From Actinernus sp. WN-2022 (Eukaryota; Cnidaria; Anthozoa; Actiniaria; Actinernidae), in NCBI GenBank assembly GCA_030867875.1, contig JAOWCC010000238.1:62001-126000 (forward strand): DNA of 64,000 bases, read 5' to 3'. Below are positions 10,799 through 21,671 of the stretch, piece after piece. A program made the position numbers and the translations under genes. The notes beneath the pieces are model-generated. The model was not told the origin of the DNA. It worked only from the letters and a program-made list of their open reading frames with translations, and did no database searches. Positions within the stretch are counted from its first letter, which is position 1, and each line of letters starts with the position of its first letter.

Positions 10799-10866
10799 AT
10801 GATGGCAGAGGCTAAAGAAAAGTCGAACTCTGAGAAAGTCGCACTTATCACTGGAATAACGGACAG
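10799..10866 (+). CDS. gmds: gmds exon 1 (one base short)
   Basis: Starts ATG ATG and reads MMAEAKEKSNSEKVALITGI, the N-terminus plus the start of the glycine-rich NADP loop (TGxxGxxG). The expected ...ITGQ needs ACG GGA CAG, but the sequence is ACGGACAG, one G short, giving ITDR and the wrong phase for exon 2. The donor is AG|GTAGGG. The missing G lies in a G run, so this one lesion could be a consensus error. Confidence 0.8.
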
Positions 10867-11395
10867 GTAGGGGTTAATTAAAACTTAGCAGTTAGAGTGA
10901 AAAGTTGACATAATCATGAACGCAAGCTGCGTCAGCCGGCGTTTATATTATTAGCATAATATTTATAATTTTTGGTTTAGATGTTAGACTTACGTTTTCT
11001 TTGGTGATTCTTTAATTTTAGAGTTAAACTTGAACAGCCTTGTTCCGTGTACTTTATGCTCTTTGCATGGGTCTTAAATACCAGTGAATTCTTAATTAGG
11101 ATGAATTTCATGTTCATTAGTATTCTTTATATAAAACGTTAATCCTAATTAGCAATTCAATGAGAAAACTGAAACATCAACAGAAATTCCAAGAGTTAAT
11201 TGCAAGGTGCTTATAATTCATTGTCTGAATCATTAACCCTGTTTCCCCCTTCCCCCTTGGACAGAATTCAAATCCCTCCACGGGCTTTTTATAGAATGAT
11301 GAGATTTTACCAGGTATAAATTAAGGAGCATGCACGTGACTGATTTGCTTCATCTGATTGGATAAAATGCTCATTAATTATTCATGAGATTTTTA

Positions 11396-11835
11396 AATGC
11401 ATATTAAAACTTCTGAACTTCCATCTCACAATCGAGTAGATTAATTCAATAATAAATTGTCATGTCCAATTACTAAGTATAATGCATTCTAATATGACCT
11501 TGTGTATTTATTAAGTTGCATGTTTTTTCCTTAGGATAATTTTACGGTGTTTTTATTTATAAGTCACTTTTTGGCCAAATAGTAATGTAAAGTGTTGGAT
11601 ACTGTCTGAATCGGACCCGAGTACAGCACAGATGGACTTGGCAATGAGTTACATGTAATTATAGCATGACAATGAAACAACATGTTTTATATGCGTATTA
11701 AAACTTCTGAACTTCCATCTTACGATTGAGTAGCTTCCAAGAGGAAAAGTTACATCAAAGTAATGCATTCTAATATGACCTTGTGTATAATTATTACTTA
11801 AGTTGTTTTTTTCCTAAGGATATCTTTTTAAATTA
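11396..11835 (+). repeat. intronic direct duplication, about 290 bp apart
   Basis: Blocks at about 11396-11545 and 11690-11835 share ATTAAAACTTCTGAACTTCC, TAATGCATTCTAATATGACC and a TTTTTTCC(T)TA(A)GGAT end, with indels. It lies in the gap where gmds exons 2-4 are expected; no trace of those exons is seen. Confidence 0.7.
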
Positions 11836-12279
11836 TGGCTGTGGAATTTTACTGGTTATATGTATTTTGGCAAGCCTTAATTTAGACGAGCCAAAATGCG
11901 AATGCTGAGTAAAAATATACAGCCGTTGATTAGCTGGTGATAGCCGACTAGTACATGTAATTTGTTTATTATATATTAAATCTGTAAAGACACTGCTCTA
12001 CATTGTACAGTGTATGGCAACTGGGAACGAGGTGATTTTCTTTTTATTAACCTCAATATGGTCTAATATTTCTTGCATTTCATATTGATCAAAAGAGCTG
12101 GGAAGGGGTCTAAAGTAGAGACGACAGGTGGATAATTAATTCCTTCTCCCTCTCCTATTCCACCTTTCTTTCTTCTTCTTGGCTGCATATTTTTATTATA
12201 TTCACTTGTTTCACTGCACCTTCATCCTCCTCCCCATCCCAAAGTTATTGTGTTATTGTATTTTTGTAAACCTACCCAG

Positions 12280-12361
12280 GCATCCACAAGTGAACTGTAT
12301 TGCAAAGTTCATGAGATTCCACAGTCAGAAATGACACCTTTTTATCCAAGATCTCCATATG
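12280..12361 (+). CDS. gmds: gmds exon 5
   Basis: Acceptor CCTACCCAG and donor G|GTATGA, 82 nt. Encodes [18 protein letters not shown] followed by [10 protein letters not shown]. It carries the catalytic Ser/Thr-x-Glu segment (STSE) and the catalytic Tyr of YxxxK (SPYG). The normally invariant Gly after SELY is Cys here, an unusual change beside the active site. Boundaries match the human exon, and phase (0 in, 1 out) joins exon 6. Confidence 0.92.
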
Positions 12362-12620
12362 GTATGACAACACAATTCTTGTCACAATATTTCCTATTCA
12401 TTTGAATAGAGAAGGGGAATGTTGTGGGTGCACAGAGGTTAAATCTTCAAGCATTCAGCTCCATGTCTGTATTCAACACTCTTTGCATAAAATTACAGTA
12501 CAGATGAATTTAAGAAGATCACATTATTTAATATTTTAGAAAGGTTTATAATTATGCAGTACAATGTATGTTCAATAGAGTACGTTCAGGGAATAATAGA
12601 GGAGATTAATTGTATGATCA

Positions 12621-12802
12621 TGAGTGGGACAAAAATATGGCATGTCTGTAGCCTTACCGTAATCGTACTGTAACTTACTGTACCATAACTCCGTAATTTG
12701 ATTGGATCATAAATACAGAACAATAGGGAAACCATTTCAATGTCATGGCATGTCATACAGTAACTGCACCATAAGTCATTGCCGTAACCAGTGCCCACTC
12801 AT
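12621..12802. mobile_element. MITE, TIR GAGTGGGACAAA type, copy 1
   Basis: About 180 bp, starting TGAGTGGGACAAA and ending GTGCCCACTCAT. The interior contains paired TACAGTAAC / GTTACTGTA-like motifs. A second copy with the same interior lies at 24184-24451. Confidence 0.75.
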
Positions 12803-13012
12803 ACATGATCTCTGCTCTGTGTGCAGTAGTTGAAGTAGCATATTTTAGCTTTTGTGTAATTTTTTTTAAATGAAGCTACTGAAGAATGATAAAACAGTAT
12901 TGCATATGAAAGAATAACGAGCACAGTGAATGAGTTGAGCAGGAGAAATATTTAAATTATACATGTATACAGTATGAACCCAAATAAAAAAAAATTCTGC
13001 TTTCATCCATAG

Positions 13013-13119
13013 GTGCTGCCAAGTTGTATGCATACTGGATCAATTAGTAAACTACCGCGAGGCGTATGACATGTTTTCATGTAATGGGATATTGTTTAAC
13101 CATGACAGCCCTAGAAGAG
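13013..13119 (+). CDS. gmds: gmds exon 6 (frameshifted, GC donor)
   Basis: Acceptor CATCCATAG, 107 nt where 105 are expected. It reads [10 protein letters not shown], then after two surplus bases '[19 protein letters not shown]' and DSPRR. The catalytic Lys of YxxxK is present in AAK. Without correction the frame hits TAG inside ATCAATTAGTAAAC. The donor is AGAG|GCAAGA, so the intron would be of the rarer GC-AG class. The two-base excess is not in a homopolymer. Confidence 0.9.
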
Positions 13120-13464
13120 GCAAGAAAATAATAACCCGCCATACTGCGAAAGATGGCCACTGTACACTTAACCATGATGATTCTTTGCATGTCTAACAGT
13201 CTATAACTAGCAAATAAAATCAGCATCTTTGTAATGGCAATGCCTTATACATTTAGCAACAGCTTTTTTGAAATCTTTCGAAGTGATTTCCTAACCAATT
13301 TCCATGCAAAGGATTATGGGTAAAAGTTGCTATCTTTCTTGCACAGCGTTTATTTTGTATTCAGTAAGTTTGACTACATGGCTGCTATAGTCCAAGTTAG
13401 CCTCCATATTGTCAAAGTGTTTATCAACTGAAGGTCCTTAATGTTAGCATACACCCTCTTACTG

Positions 13465-14458
13465 AGGGCAATTCCACACGAGACATGATGAAAATGAAAA
13501 TTTTCAAATCTATTATTTTTTAGCAAACTTTATTTTAATTAAGAGCAGACATCTTGGTCTATCAGATACAAGTGAGATATTGTGAATGTTGGCCACACCC
13601 GCTCCGTGAGGGCCTTGTTTAAGCACATTCCCAAAATGTAATGGCCGCAACGAATTTTTGTGTAATGTCCGCAACGCATATTTATAGCAAATAAAAACTA
13701 CATAACTACAGTAAGCTTTGTTGAACTTTATCATTATAGTTGGGAACTATGGTTTTTAGCAAGTTTAGAAAGTCCATTTATTTTCTTGGAACTCCTTACA
13801 ACTCACGGGAATTAAGAATTTAAAAAGTTGACTCAAACCTGTGGTTGTTTTTTGCTGTAATGTCCACAACAAACATTTAGATATTAATTTTAAAAATGGT
13901 AATGAGAGGATTTTTTTTTTTATTGAAAATAGAGGCCCAGCCAAGGAGTGCTATGTATAAATGTTTCCCCTCATTAACTCCAGACTACAAAACAATCTGA
14001 TTCTAAGCACATTCCCAAAATGTAATGTCTGCAACGATTTTTGTGTAATGTCCACAACGCATAATTAAACAAATAAAAACTACTACTGTGACAGTGAGCT
14101 TTGTTGAACTTTATCATTATAGTTGGGAACTCTGGTTATTTGCAAGTTCAGAAAGTCCCATTTGTTTTCTTGGAACTCCTCACACCTCACAGGAATTAAG
14201 AATTTAAAAAGTTGACTCAAATAAGTGGTTGTTCGTTGCTGTAATGTCCGCAACAGACATTTACATTGTAGATATTAATTTAAAAAGAGTAATGATAGGG
14301 AATTATATTTTTTTAAATTGAAAATAGAGAGGCCCACCTAAGGTGTGCTATGTGTAAATTTTAGCAGCACGTACAGCTATTTTAAATTAAGTTTGGGAAG
14401 CATTTGTAATCTGATTTTTGGTCTCTGAATGTAATGTCAGCAATGTGGAATTGCCCCT
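13465..14458. mobile_element. TIR element with two internal 350-bp direct repeats
   Basis: Ends are GAGGGCAATTCCACA and TGTGGAATTGCCCCT, an inverted pair. Inside, 13622-13965 and 14005-14365 are diverged direct copies, each with GTAATGTCCGCAACG-like motifs (also GTAATGTCAGCAATG by the right end), so these iterons occur at least six times. Intronic; no coding capacity. The flanking duplication was not resolved. Confidence 0.7.
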
Positions 14459-14655
14459 GAGATTATATTATCTGTGTTTGGACTTGACACTGACAATGAG
14501 TATGTTTAAAATTCTTCAGTTAATTGATATTGTAGCAAGTATGCAAAATTGATTACAAGCAGGAAAAGTATTAATTTTAAAAATCACATTCTATCCATTA
14601 AGAACTATCAGTATCAATGCAAAAATAGTAATGACCTCCCATTTGTGATTAATAG

Positions 14656-14727
14656 GTGAAACATTTGTGACTCGATCGGAAGATCACCCATGCTGTTGCA
14701 AAGATCCACTTGAGTTTACAAGAAGAA
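14656..14727 (+). CDS. gmds: gmds exon 7 (compensated local frameshift)
   Basis: Acceptor GATTAATAG and donor GAA|GTAAGT, 72 nt, the length expected from human exon 7. Read in phase it gives GETFVTR and then nonsense (SEDHPCCCKDPLEFTRRS) before joining LGN of exon 8. The +1 frame of the same bases gives RKITHAVAKIHLSLQEE, a close match to the family (RKI..VAKI..). So about four bases were gained after ACTCGA and about four lost before the donor, leaving exon length unchanged but the middle scrambled. Confidence 0.88.
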
Positions 14728-15739
14728 GTAAGTTATAATTGTATGTCAGACAATATTCAGATTCTGCCAGACAATATTATTGTTGTTTTTTGCTAATAAA
14801 GATATTTTTAAAAATTGAATTTTAAAAACCTGGGACTGCTGGTTTTTTTTCATGAGAGCTTTGCTCTCAGGAACTGTTCACTTTTTGGAACAGATAATAT
14901 CCAGATCATGGACAAAATATCAGGGCATAGTTCAACGGCCCAAGTAAGCTGTTGTTTAGATATTTTTTTGTAAATAAGAAATAAAATATTCTGTGTATTA
15001 TCTATTATAGTTGCTCCAATATCGGTTTAGACAGTTTAGACTTAAACTAAAATAGCTACATTTAGTACTAATTTAGTTGACGTCACCTAACTTCTCTAAA
15101 TGTCATGTGTTAATGGTCCTCAGACTCGTGGTTTGACCATAGTTAATAGAGAGGAATGGTTATGAAACCCAGCGACCTTCTTTGTTATACATCTTTGTTC
15201 ACTTTTTTCAACCATGACCATACACAAAACAATAGATATTGGACTTAATGTTAATCAATCAGCCAATAGAAACATGTTGGGTTCAGTCGCTCAGGGGACG
15301 TTAATGAGCTATGACCGTGCATAATATTTTGTCTTAACCCCTTCCAACCTAAATTGCCATACCTTTGTTAGCCCCTTTGAAGTTTGCTGGGTTTCCTTAC
15401 CATCTCCTCTATTAACTGGTTTGACTAAGCATGCTACATGTAAGTCTAGTGTACATTATTTTGTATGAATCAACAGTTTTATTGTCAAACTGTAGTTTAT
15501 ATTCAGTCCCCCCTCATTTTGCTGTGACCGTTGGTCTTTTTTTTATATTTATTATTATTTATAACATTTTTTTATTAGCATTTTTCAATATATTCACAAT
15601 AAGTTTTACAAGACATATATCTAACACTCACACATACCACAAACACGCCTACAAAACAACTAATAACACATCAATATATTAGACTTACACCACCTGTATT
15701 ATACTACTCAGTGCCGTGCAACCTCTCCTTACCCATTTG

Positions 15740-16151
15740 CCTCGGCTGAAAAACAATGTTTGCTCTCAAGTGTTTGTTATGGATGCCTACATGTAAGTCT
15801 GTTTCTGTGTTTGTCTCTAGTAAATTGTACACTAGATGTCATTTATGCACCGATTTTCCTCTCAATAAAACTCATTTGAATTTCCTGCGCGCCGCCATCT
15901 TGGATATCATGACATCACAGTGTTGCCCTATTGTCGCATAACAAAAGAGCTATTGTTTTCTGACAATAAGGCAACACTGTGATGTCATAAAATTCAAGAT
16001 GGCGGCGTGCAGGAAATTCAAATGAGTTTTATCGACAGGAAAATTGTTGCATAAATGACATCTAGTGTACAATTTACTGGAGACAAACACAGAAACAGAC
16101 TTAGACATCCATAACAAACACTTGAGAGCAAACATTGTTTTTCAGCCGAGG
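15740..16151. mobile_element. foldback MITE with YY1- and CRE-like sites, copy 1
   Basis: Near-perfect arms of about 195-205 bp (15740-15943 and 15957-16151) around a short loop. Ends CCTCGGCTGAAAAACAATGT and its complement. Each inner arm has an AAGATGGCGGC-type YY1 motif next to a TGACATCA-type CRE variant. A second, diverged copy at 59615-60046 has full TGACGTCA. Intronic in gmds. Confidence 0.85.
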
Positions 16152-16719
16152 TTCCCTTTAATGCTTTCAATAATTTCTCCCATTTCCTATAATGGTTCAG
16201 AAGGCAACCTTTCGATTGAGCAATTTTGAACTCTATTTTTTCCAAATAGACTAAATAATTTTTGAATAAATTTAATGTAGGTGTTTTCCTAGTTTTTCTT
16301 GCCTTATATAATATAAGCTTAATATACAAAAAAATTAAATAGTTAATTGGTAACTCCCCATCAACTCCCAAAATTATATTCAAAATATTGGATTCGGGTA
16401 GACAAATTCCGAATTCATTAGCCAGTTGCTAATTTCTAAATAGAAATTTTTGGAATCAAGACAGTTAACAAAAAAATGGTCCAGTCTGTCTCTGGGAAAG
16501 TAAAACAAAAGGAACATGAATGATAATCAATTAACTTAAAACGGTGTAAATCAAAATTTAAATACAGACAATTATTTAATATCTTGTCTTGCGGTTACAC
16601 TAATTTAGGTGATGTCAGCTAAAGAGTTAACTAATTAATAGATTAATAGTTTAATTTATCTAAATATTCAACACCGACATTGGAGGGACTCTCTTCTAGT
16701 GTCTCTACCAGTAGTATCA

Positions 16720-16870
16720 ATATTATTGATATCATTGTTATTATTGCTTATAATAATAATTATTATTATTTGTATTGCTAATTATTATTATTTGTATTAT
16801 CATTATTGCTAATTTTTATTATGCTAATTATTATTATTTCTAATTATTATTATTATTTTGTAATGATTTA
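16720..16870. repeat. ATT/AAT low-complexity tract
   Basis: Irregular ATT and TTAT triplet runs (ATTATTATTTGTATTGC and similar) in the intron before exon 8. Confidence 0.8.
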
Positions 16871-16939
16871 AATAATGATTCAGCTAAGAACTATACCAAA
16901 ATACAATAGGCTGCAGCAATGAGCACATCCTTACATATC

Positions 16940-17215
16940 ATTTTGAATGTTTGAATATGCCTTAACGAATGCCAATCAGGATTAGTGCAAATTGAGAGCC
17001 CATGTTTACATTTGAACAATAGAAAACCGTAATCTATTGTTCAAGCTCGCAAAGCATTAATGGTGATTGGCATTCTTTAAGTGCTGTCTGAGATGTCCAC
17101 AGTCAAAGTTACAGAAAATAAAGAAAATGAGGTATGCTGTTGGCCATCTTTACTGCGAAAACATCCACGCAGCCAATAGGATACATGTAATTGTCTCATT
17201 AATGTCATAAATGTA
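16940..17215 (-). mobile_element. diverged copy of the TTAA-type MITE
   Basis: Shares GAATATGCCTTAA, GTCCACAGTC, AATAAAG..ATGCTGTTGGCC and GCAGCCAATAGG with the elements at 29635-30082 and 37266-37728, in the orientation of the latter. It is shorter and carries a foldback insertion (GAATGCCAATCA / TGATTGGCATTC). Ends not resolved. Confidence 0.6.
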
Positions 17216-17226
17216 CCATTTACTAG

Positions 17227-17279
17227 GTCTTGGTAACCTGGATGCCAAGCGTGACTGGGGATATGCTAGAGACTACATT
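17227..17279 (+). CDS. gmds: gmds exon 8
   Basis: Acceptor CATTTACTAG, donor ATT|GTATGT, 53 nt. Encodes LGNLDAKRDWGYARDYI, the highly conserved substrate-binding segment. The following family residue Glu (..DYxE-AMW) is absent from both this exon and exon 9, consistent with loss of one codon (GAG) at the donor. Phase 1 in, 0 out. Confidence 0.92.
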
Positions 17280-17366
17280 GTATGTGGAGGTTAGTTGTTC
17301 AGGTAGATGTTGACTTTAACAGGAGCCCACTACCCGGAGCCTCCATCTCCCATACTACGTCTTTGG

Positions 17367-17601
17367 TGCAGCGTCTTTACAGACCAGGTTATTTTTAGAA
17401 TGCGTCTCCCGCGAGTTCGGCTCTGCTAGCCAATCACAATCGTTTGCGTTATTTTAAGTCAGATTATTAATGATATTGCAGTCATATTGGTTGGCCAAAC
17501 AAGAGAAGCTAATGAGGCATATTTTAACAGCATGCCGCGATGAAAACGAACAATGCCGAAATGACATCTAAAAATAAGCCCGGACTGGAAAAACGCTGCA
17601 T
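17367..17601. mobile_element. small TIR element, TGCAGCGT ends
   Basis: TGCAGCGTCTTTACAGACC at the left pairs with GGACTGGAAAAACGCTGCA at the right. The adjacent TTATTTTTAGA / TCTAAAAATAA also pairs. About 235 bp, noncoding. Interior CCAAT boxes (AGCCAATCAC, ATTGGTTGGCC). Confidence 0.75.
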
Positions 17602-17856
17602 CACGGCTCCTGACTGTGAACCGTCTCTTTATTTTTCCTCGTCTTTTTCAGTTTCCTATTAGTGGCCGAGAGAAAGCTGGAGGCGAGCCAATAATCTCCC
17701 CAGGGGAGACGGGAAGGGGGCTCCCTTCCTAAATTGAAAGTTTTGGCTCATTCCCCATCTTCGCTCGGACAAATTTACAAAAGAGCGACAGGACATGGAC
17801 AGTAACCAAGAAAAATAGAGGGACTTACTCGAGGTCTAACGCAGATGCAATGTTAT

Positions 17857-17925
17857 AGAGCAGTTTTCAGTTGAGTGTAGTCAACCAAAACCAAAGTAAT
17901 TACATAGCCAATCACAGGAGCAAGT
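17857..17925 (-). repeat. dispersed MITE-like repeat, copy 2
   Basis: Inverted relative of the repeat at 49-118 (TTTTCAGTTGAGTGTAGT, AGCCAATCACAGG). Further CCAAT boxes follow to about 17990. Confidence 0.6.
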
Positions 17926-18051
17926 TAAACACAATGAGCCAATCACGAACTGAAGTAATTCACGATTGGTTTTACTTGAATCAATCGCGAGGCAAAGTAA
18001 ACGCATTAAGCATGAAATATTATGCCCCTCAACCCTCTTTTGCTCATTGAA

Positions 18052-18266
18052 AAAACTCTGAATTTTAACGGGACCTGAAACAACCATAGGGGTTGATCAA
18101 AGTCAGGACCCGGCTAATCCACAGATCGAATTTGAATTTAGCGTGTTGGTTTTTGTGGAGGGAGGAAAACCGGAGAACCCAGAGAAAATCCCTAAGAGCA
18201 AGGGCGAGATATACCAACAAACTCAACTCACATGTGGCACCGCGGACGGGAATCAAACCCAATTTT
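18052..18266 (-). repeat. SINE (tRNA-like head truncated), copy 1
   Basis: On the minus strand it reads a B-box-like GGTTTGATTCCCGT, then GCCACATGTGAGTTG, TCTCCGGTTTTCCTCCCTCC and a 3' end GTTTCAGGTCCCGTTAAAAT. All are shared with the fuller copy at 45158-45402. The 5' half of the tRNA head, including the A box, is lost. Confidence 0.8.
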
Positions 18267-18607
18267 TGCCACCCCAGGATTATAGGGGAAAGGGCCAATT
18301 TTTTTATTAAAACGTCCGACGACCCTCCCCATTTCTTCACCTCCCTCCCCCTGCTAATTTATGGGCAACTAAATTCCCTCAGAGTGAAAAAGTTCAGCAT
18401 TTTGGTATATTGTGTAGTAATAATGGGCGAGTGACCTCGCTATCCCTAGATTTGATTTTGACGAAAAGTGTATTTTATTCCACACCTATTTTATACCCAA
18501 ATATCAATCCGCTTCAAACCTTTTTCTTATCTTATTTTTTTGTCGAAATCTTCTTCTGTTCAATACAGCACTGCTCCTAATATCCTCCGTATCTGTTTCC
18601 TCTGTAG

Positions 18608-18724
18608 GCCATGTGGTTAATTCTACAACAAGACAAACGAGATGACTTTGTAATTGTCACAGGCGAGAATTTGTAGAGAATTTGTAGAGAAGTCAACATT
18701 TGGCCATTTTGGCACCGAGATTGT
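18608..18724 (+). CDS. gmds: gmds exon 9 (internal deletion and stop)
   Basis: Acceptor CCTCTGTAG, donor GT|GTAAGC, 117 nt. Begins AMWLILQQDKRDDFVIVTGE, a good match, then reaches TAG (18674-18676). In the next frame it resumes as REFVEKSTFGHFGTEIV. The expected four residues between the halves are replaced by seven bases that form a tandem AGAATTTGTAG repeat with what follows. This looks like replication slippage or template switching rather than base-calling error. The 3' half is in correct phase with exon 10. Confidence 0.9.
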
Positions 18725-18811
18725 GTAAGCATCTCGTCTTAAGCAAGTCTCGTCCACACAAGCTGGGCTGCAAATATTTATATATACATGTATCGCACCC
18801 AGATGCACAAA

Positions 18812-19405
18812 AACTCTCATTGCTGATTGGATAACGTTTAAAAAGCCATTTTAATGCTGAAGAAAGTGTCGTTGCTGATTGAATAATGCCTAAAAAGCCA
18901 TTTTAATGCCAAAGAAAGTCTCATTACTGATTGGATAAAGTTTAAAATGCCATTTGAATGCTGAAGAAAGTCTCGTTGCTGATTGGATAAAGTTTAAAAT
19001 GCCATTTGAATGCTAAAGAAAGTCGATCTCATTACTGATTGGATAAAGTTTAAAATGCCATTTGAATGCTAAAGAAAGTCTCATTACTGATTGGATAAAG
19101 TTTAAAATGCCATTTGAATGCTGAAGAAAGTCTCATTGCTGATTGGATAAAGTTTAAAATGCCATTTGAATGCTAATTAAAGAAAGTCTCGTTGCTGATT
19201 GGATAAAGTTTAAAATGCCATTTGAATGCTGAATAAAGTCTCATTACTGATTTTATAAAGTTTAAAATGCCATTTGAATGCTGAAGAAAGTCTCGTTGCT
19301 GATTGGATAAAGTTAAAAATGCCATTTGAATGCTGAAGAAAGTCTCGTTGCTGATTGGATAACATTCAAAAATCCATTTGAATGTTGAAGTACGTTTCGT
19401 TGCTG
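18812..19405 (+). repeat. tandem array, 52-bp unit, about 11-12 copies
   Basis: The unit contains CTGATTGGATAAAGTTTAAA, ATGCCATTTGAATGCTGAAG and AAAGTCTC. The period is 52 bp except for a few 2-6 bp indels; edge units are more diverged. Each unit keeps a CCAAT box (GATTGG). It lies in the intron between exons 9 and 10, 88 bp after the exon 9 donor. Confidence 0.92.
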
Positions 19406-19689
19406 ATTGGCTAGATTTGGACCTCACGTTTGTCCGGCGCGAGCGTACTGTTCTATTTTAAGGTGGCTCGAAGGGCTCTGTAGATGTATCTCAAATCTGG
19501 ACGGTTCATACGTTGCTGTCATTTTCTTGAGATTGAATAAGCTTTCAAACAAAGTAAGTTTCATCAAGATCGGTGTTGCCATAGAAACGCAGCAGTTTTG
19601 TCACGTATATTACATATTGTCCTTTTTCTCTACTTCTGGATATAAACTTTTAAAACGACTCAATTTCCCTTGTAGTTTGTCACGAACGA

Positions 19690-19766
19690 CTGAGCATTAT
19701 GCACGGAGCCTCGTATTGATTCCTTTGTACGTACGAAGTGAGGCATATCTCGGAAGTGGGCTATTG
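19690..19766 (+). mobile_element. right-end fragment of the ATAGCCCACTTCCG MITE
   Basis: CATTATGCACGGAGCCTCGT through CGGAAGTGGGCTATT matches the right arm of the nested MITE at 9686-10155. The left end is absent. Confidence 0.65.
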
Positions 19767-19987
19767 GGTTGAATAGTTTCCCTAGAAATGAAAAAAATAC
19801 CCTACTTTCTGTAAATTCGTGGAAACCAGTGTTTCCTGAGAGATTTTGGCATAATCGGTATAGTAATATTAGAAAGCCGTGCGTACAAGGTAACGCGGAG
19901 CTTGGAACTTGAAACAGCAGCTCGGAATTATTTTGCAGAATATTTGCACGCCACGCGATGCAGTCGAGTCAAACGCAGTCGAGTCAA

Positions 19988-21424
19988 TGAGATCGCGCGT
20001 TTCACACTTGATTGTATACATGTTACGTCATCTTTATATATCTGTACTCTAATAGCACATGGCTATTGACCAATCAGATCGCGCGTTTCACACGTCTGTT
20101 GATTGTATACATGTTGCGTCATCTTCATATATCTGTACTCTAATAGCACATGGATATTAACCAATCAGATCGCGCGTTTCACACGTCTGTTGATTGTATA
20201 CATGTTACGTCATCTTTATATATCTACTCTAATAGCACATGGCTATTGACCAATCAGATCGCGCGTTTCACACGTCTGTTGATTGTATACATGTTGCGTC
20301 ATCTTCATATATCTGTACTCTAATAGCACATGGCTATTGACCAATCAGATCGCGCGTTTCACACGTCTGTTGATTGTATACATGTTGCGTCATTTTCATA
20401 TATCTGTACTCTAATAGCACATGGCTATTGACCAATCAGATCGTGCGTTTCACACGTCTGTTGATTGTATACATGTTACGTCATCTTTATATATCTACTC
20501 TAACAGCACATGGCTATTGACCAATCAGATCGCGCGTTTCACACTGTTGATTGTATACATGTTACGTCATCTTTATATATCTGTACTCTAACAGCACATG
20601 GCTATTGACCAATCAGATCGCGCGTTTCACACTGTTGATTGTATACATGTTACGTCATCTTTATATATCTGTACTCTAATAGCACATGGCTATTGACCAA
20701 TCAGATCGCGCGTTTCACACTGTTGATTGTATACATGTTACGTCATCTTTATATATCTGTACTCTAATAGCACATGGCTATTGACCAATCAGATCGCGCG
20801 TTTCACACTGTTGATTGTATACATGTTACGTCATCTTTATATATCTGTACTCTAATAGCACATGGCTATTGACCAATCAGATCGCGCGTTTCACACTGTT
20901 GATTGTATACATGTTACGTCATCTTTATATATCTGTACTCTAATAGCACATGGCTATTGACCAATCAGATCGCGCGTTTCACACTGTTGATTGTATACAT
21001 GTTACGTCATCTTTATATATCTGTACTCTAATAACACATGGCTATTGACCAATCAGATCGCGCGTTTCACACTGTTGATTGTATACATGTTACGTCATCA
21101 GTATATATCTGTACTCTAATAACACATGGCTATTGACCAATTAGATCGCGCGTTTCACACTGTTGATTGTATACATGTTACGTCATCTTTATATATCTGT
21201 ACTCTAATAGCACATGGCTATTGACCAATCAGAGCGCACGTTTCACACTGTTGATTGTATAAAATAATGTGACATCAGTATATATCTGTACTCTAATAAC
21301 ACATGGCTATTGGCCAATCAGAGCGCAGGTTTCACACTCTTGATTGTATTCATCTGTATATATCTGTACTCTAATAACATGGCTATTGACCAATCAGAGC
21401 GCACGTTTCACACTGTTGATTGTA
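19988..21424 (+). repeat. tandem array, 88/91-bp unit, about 16 copies
   Basis: The unit runs GACCAATCAGATCGCGCG, TTTCACAC(GTC)TGTTGATTG, TATACATGTTACGTCATC, TTTATATATCTGTACTCT, AATAGCACATGGCTATT. A GTC insertion makes some units 91 bp. The last units are most diverged. Each unit carries a CCAAT box, a TTACGTCA octamer and TATATAT in that order, an arrangement resembling a small promoter (inference). A single dispersed relative lies at 29474-29527. Confidence 0.93.
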
Positions 21425-21574
21425 TAAAGCATGAAACTTTGTAATGATTAGTTTAGTAAGGGTCGTTTGTTTTCGAATTAACTATAAAGGTAAAAAGGCG
21501 GCTTAATATTGAACTCCTAAATATTGACACCTCGTTTATTGTTGACACAAAAACATTTTCCTTCAACTATTTAG

Positions 21575-21671
21575 CTGGGAAGGGAAAGGAGACGAAGAAG
21601 TTGGCAAGGACAAGTCTTCTGATAAAATTCTCGTACGGGTCGATCCGAAGTACTACAGGCCTGCTGAAGTG
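21575..21671 (+). CDS. gmds: gmds exon 10
   Basis: Acceptor CAACTATTTAG, donor GTG|GTAAGA, 97 nt. Encodes [18 protein letters not shown] followed by [14 protein letters not shown]. The RVDPKYYRP motif is diagnostic of GDP-mannose dehydratases. It is intact, with the 32 residues expected after the split codon. Confidence 0.93.

Noticed and set aside
10867..12279. Search for gmds exons 2-4 in the first intron
   Set aside because: I looked for DGSYLAEF-, FNTGRIEHLY- and ADVDGVGT-like coding on the plus strand and saw none. Highly decayed remnants cannot be excluded by eye.
18093..18434. 113-codon plus-strand frame
   Set aside because: It is the antisense of a SINE copy plus flank.
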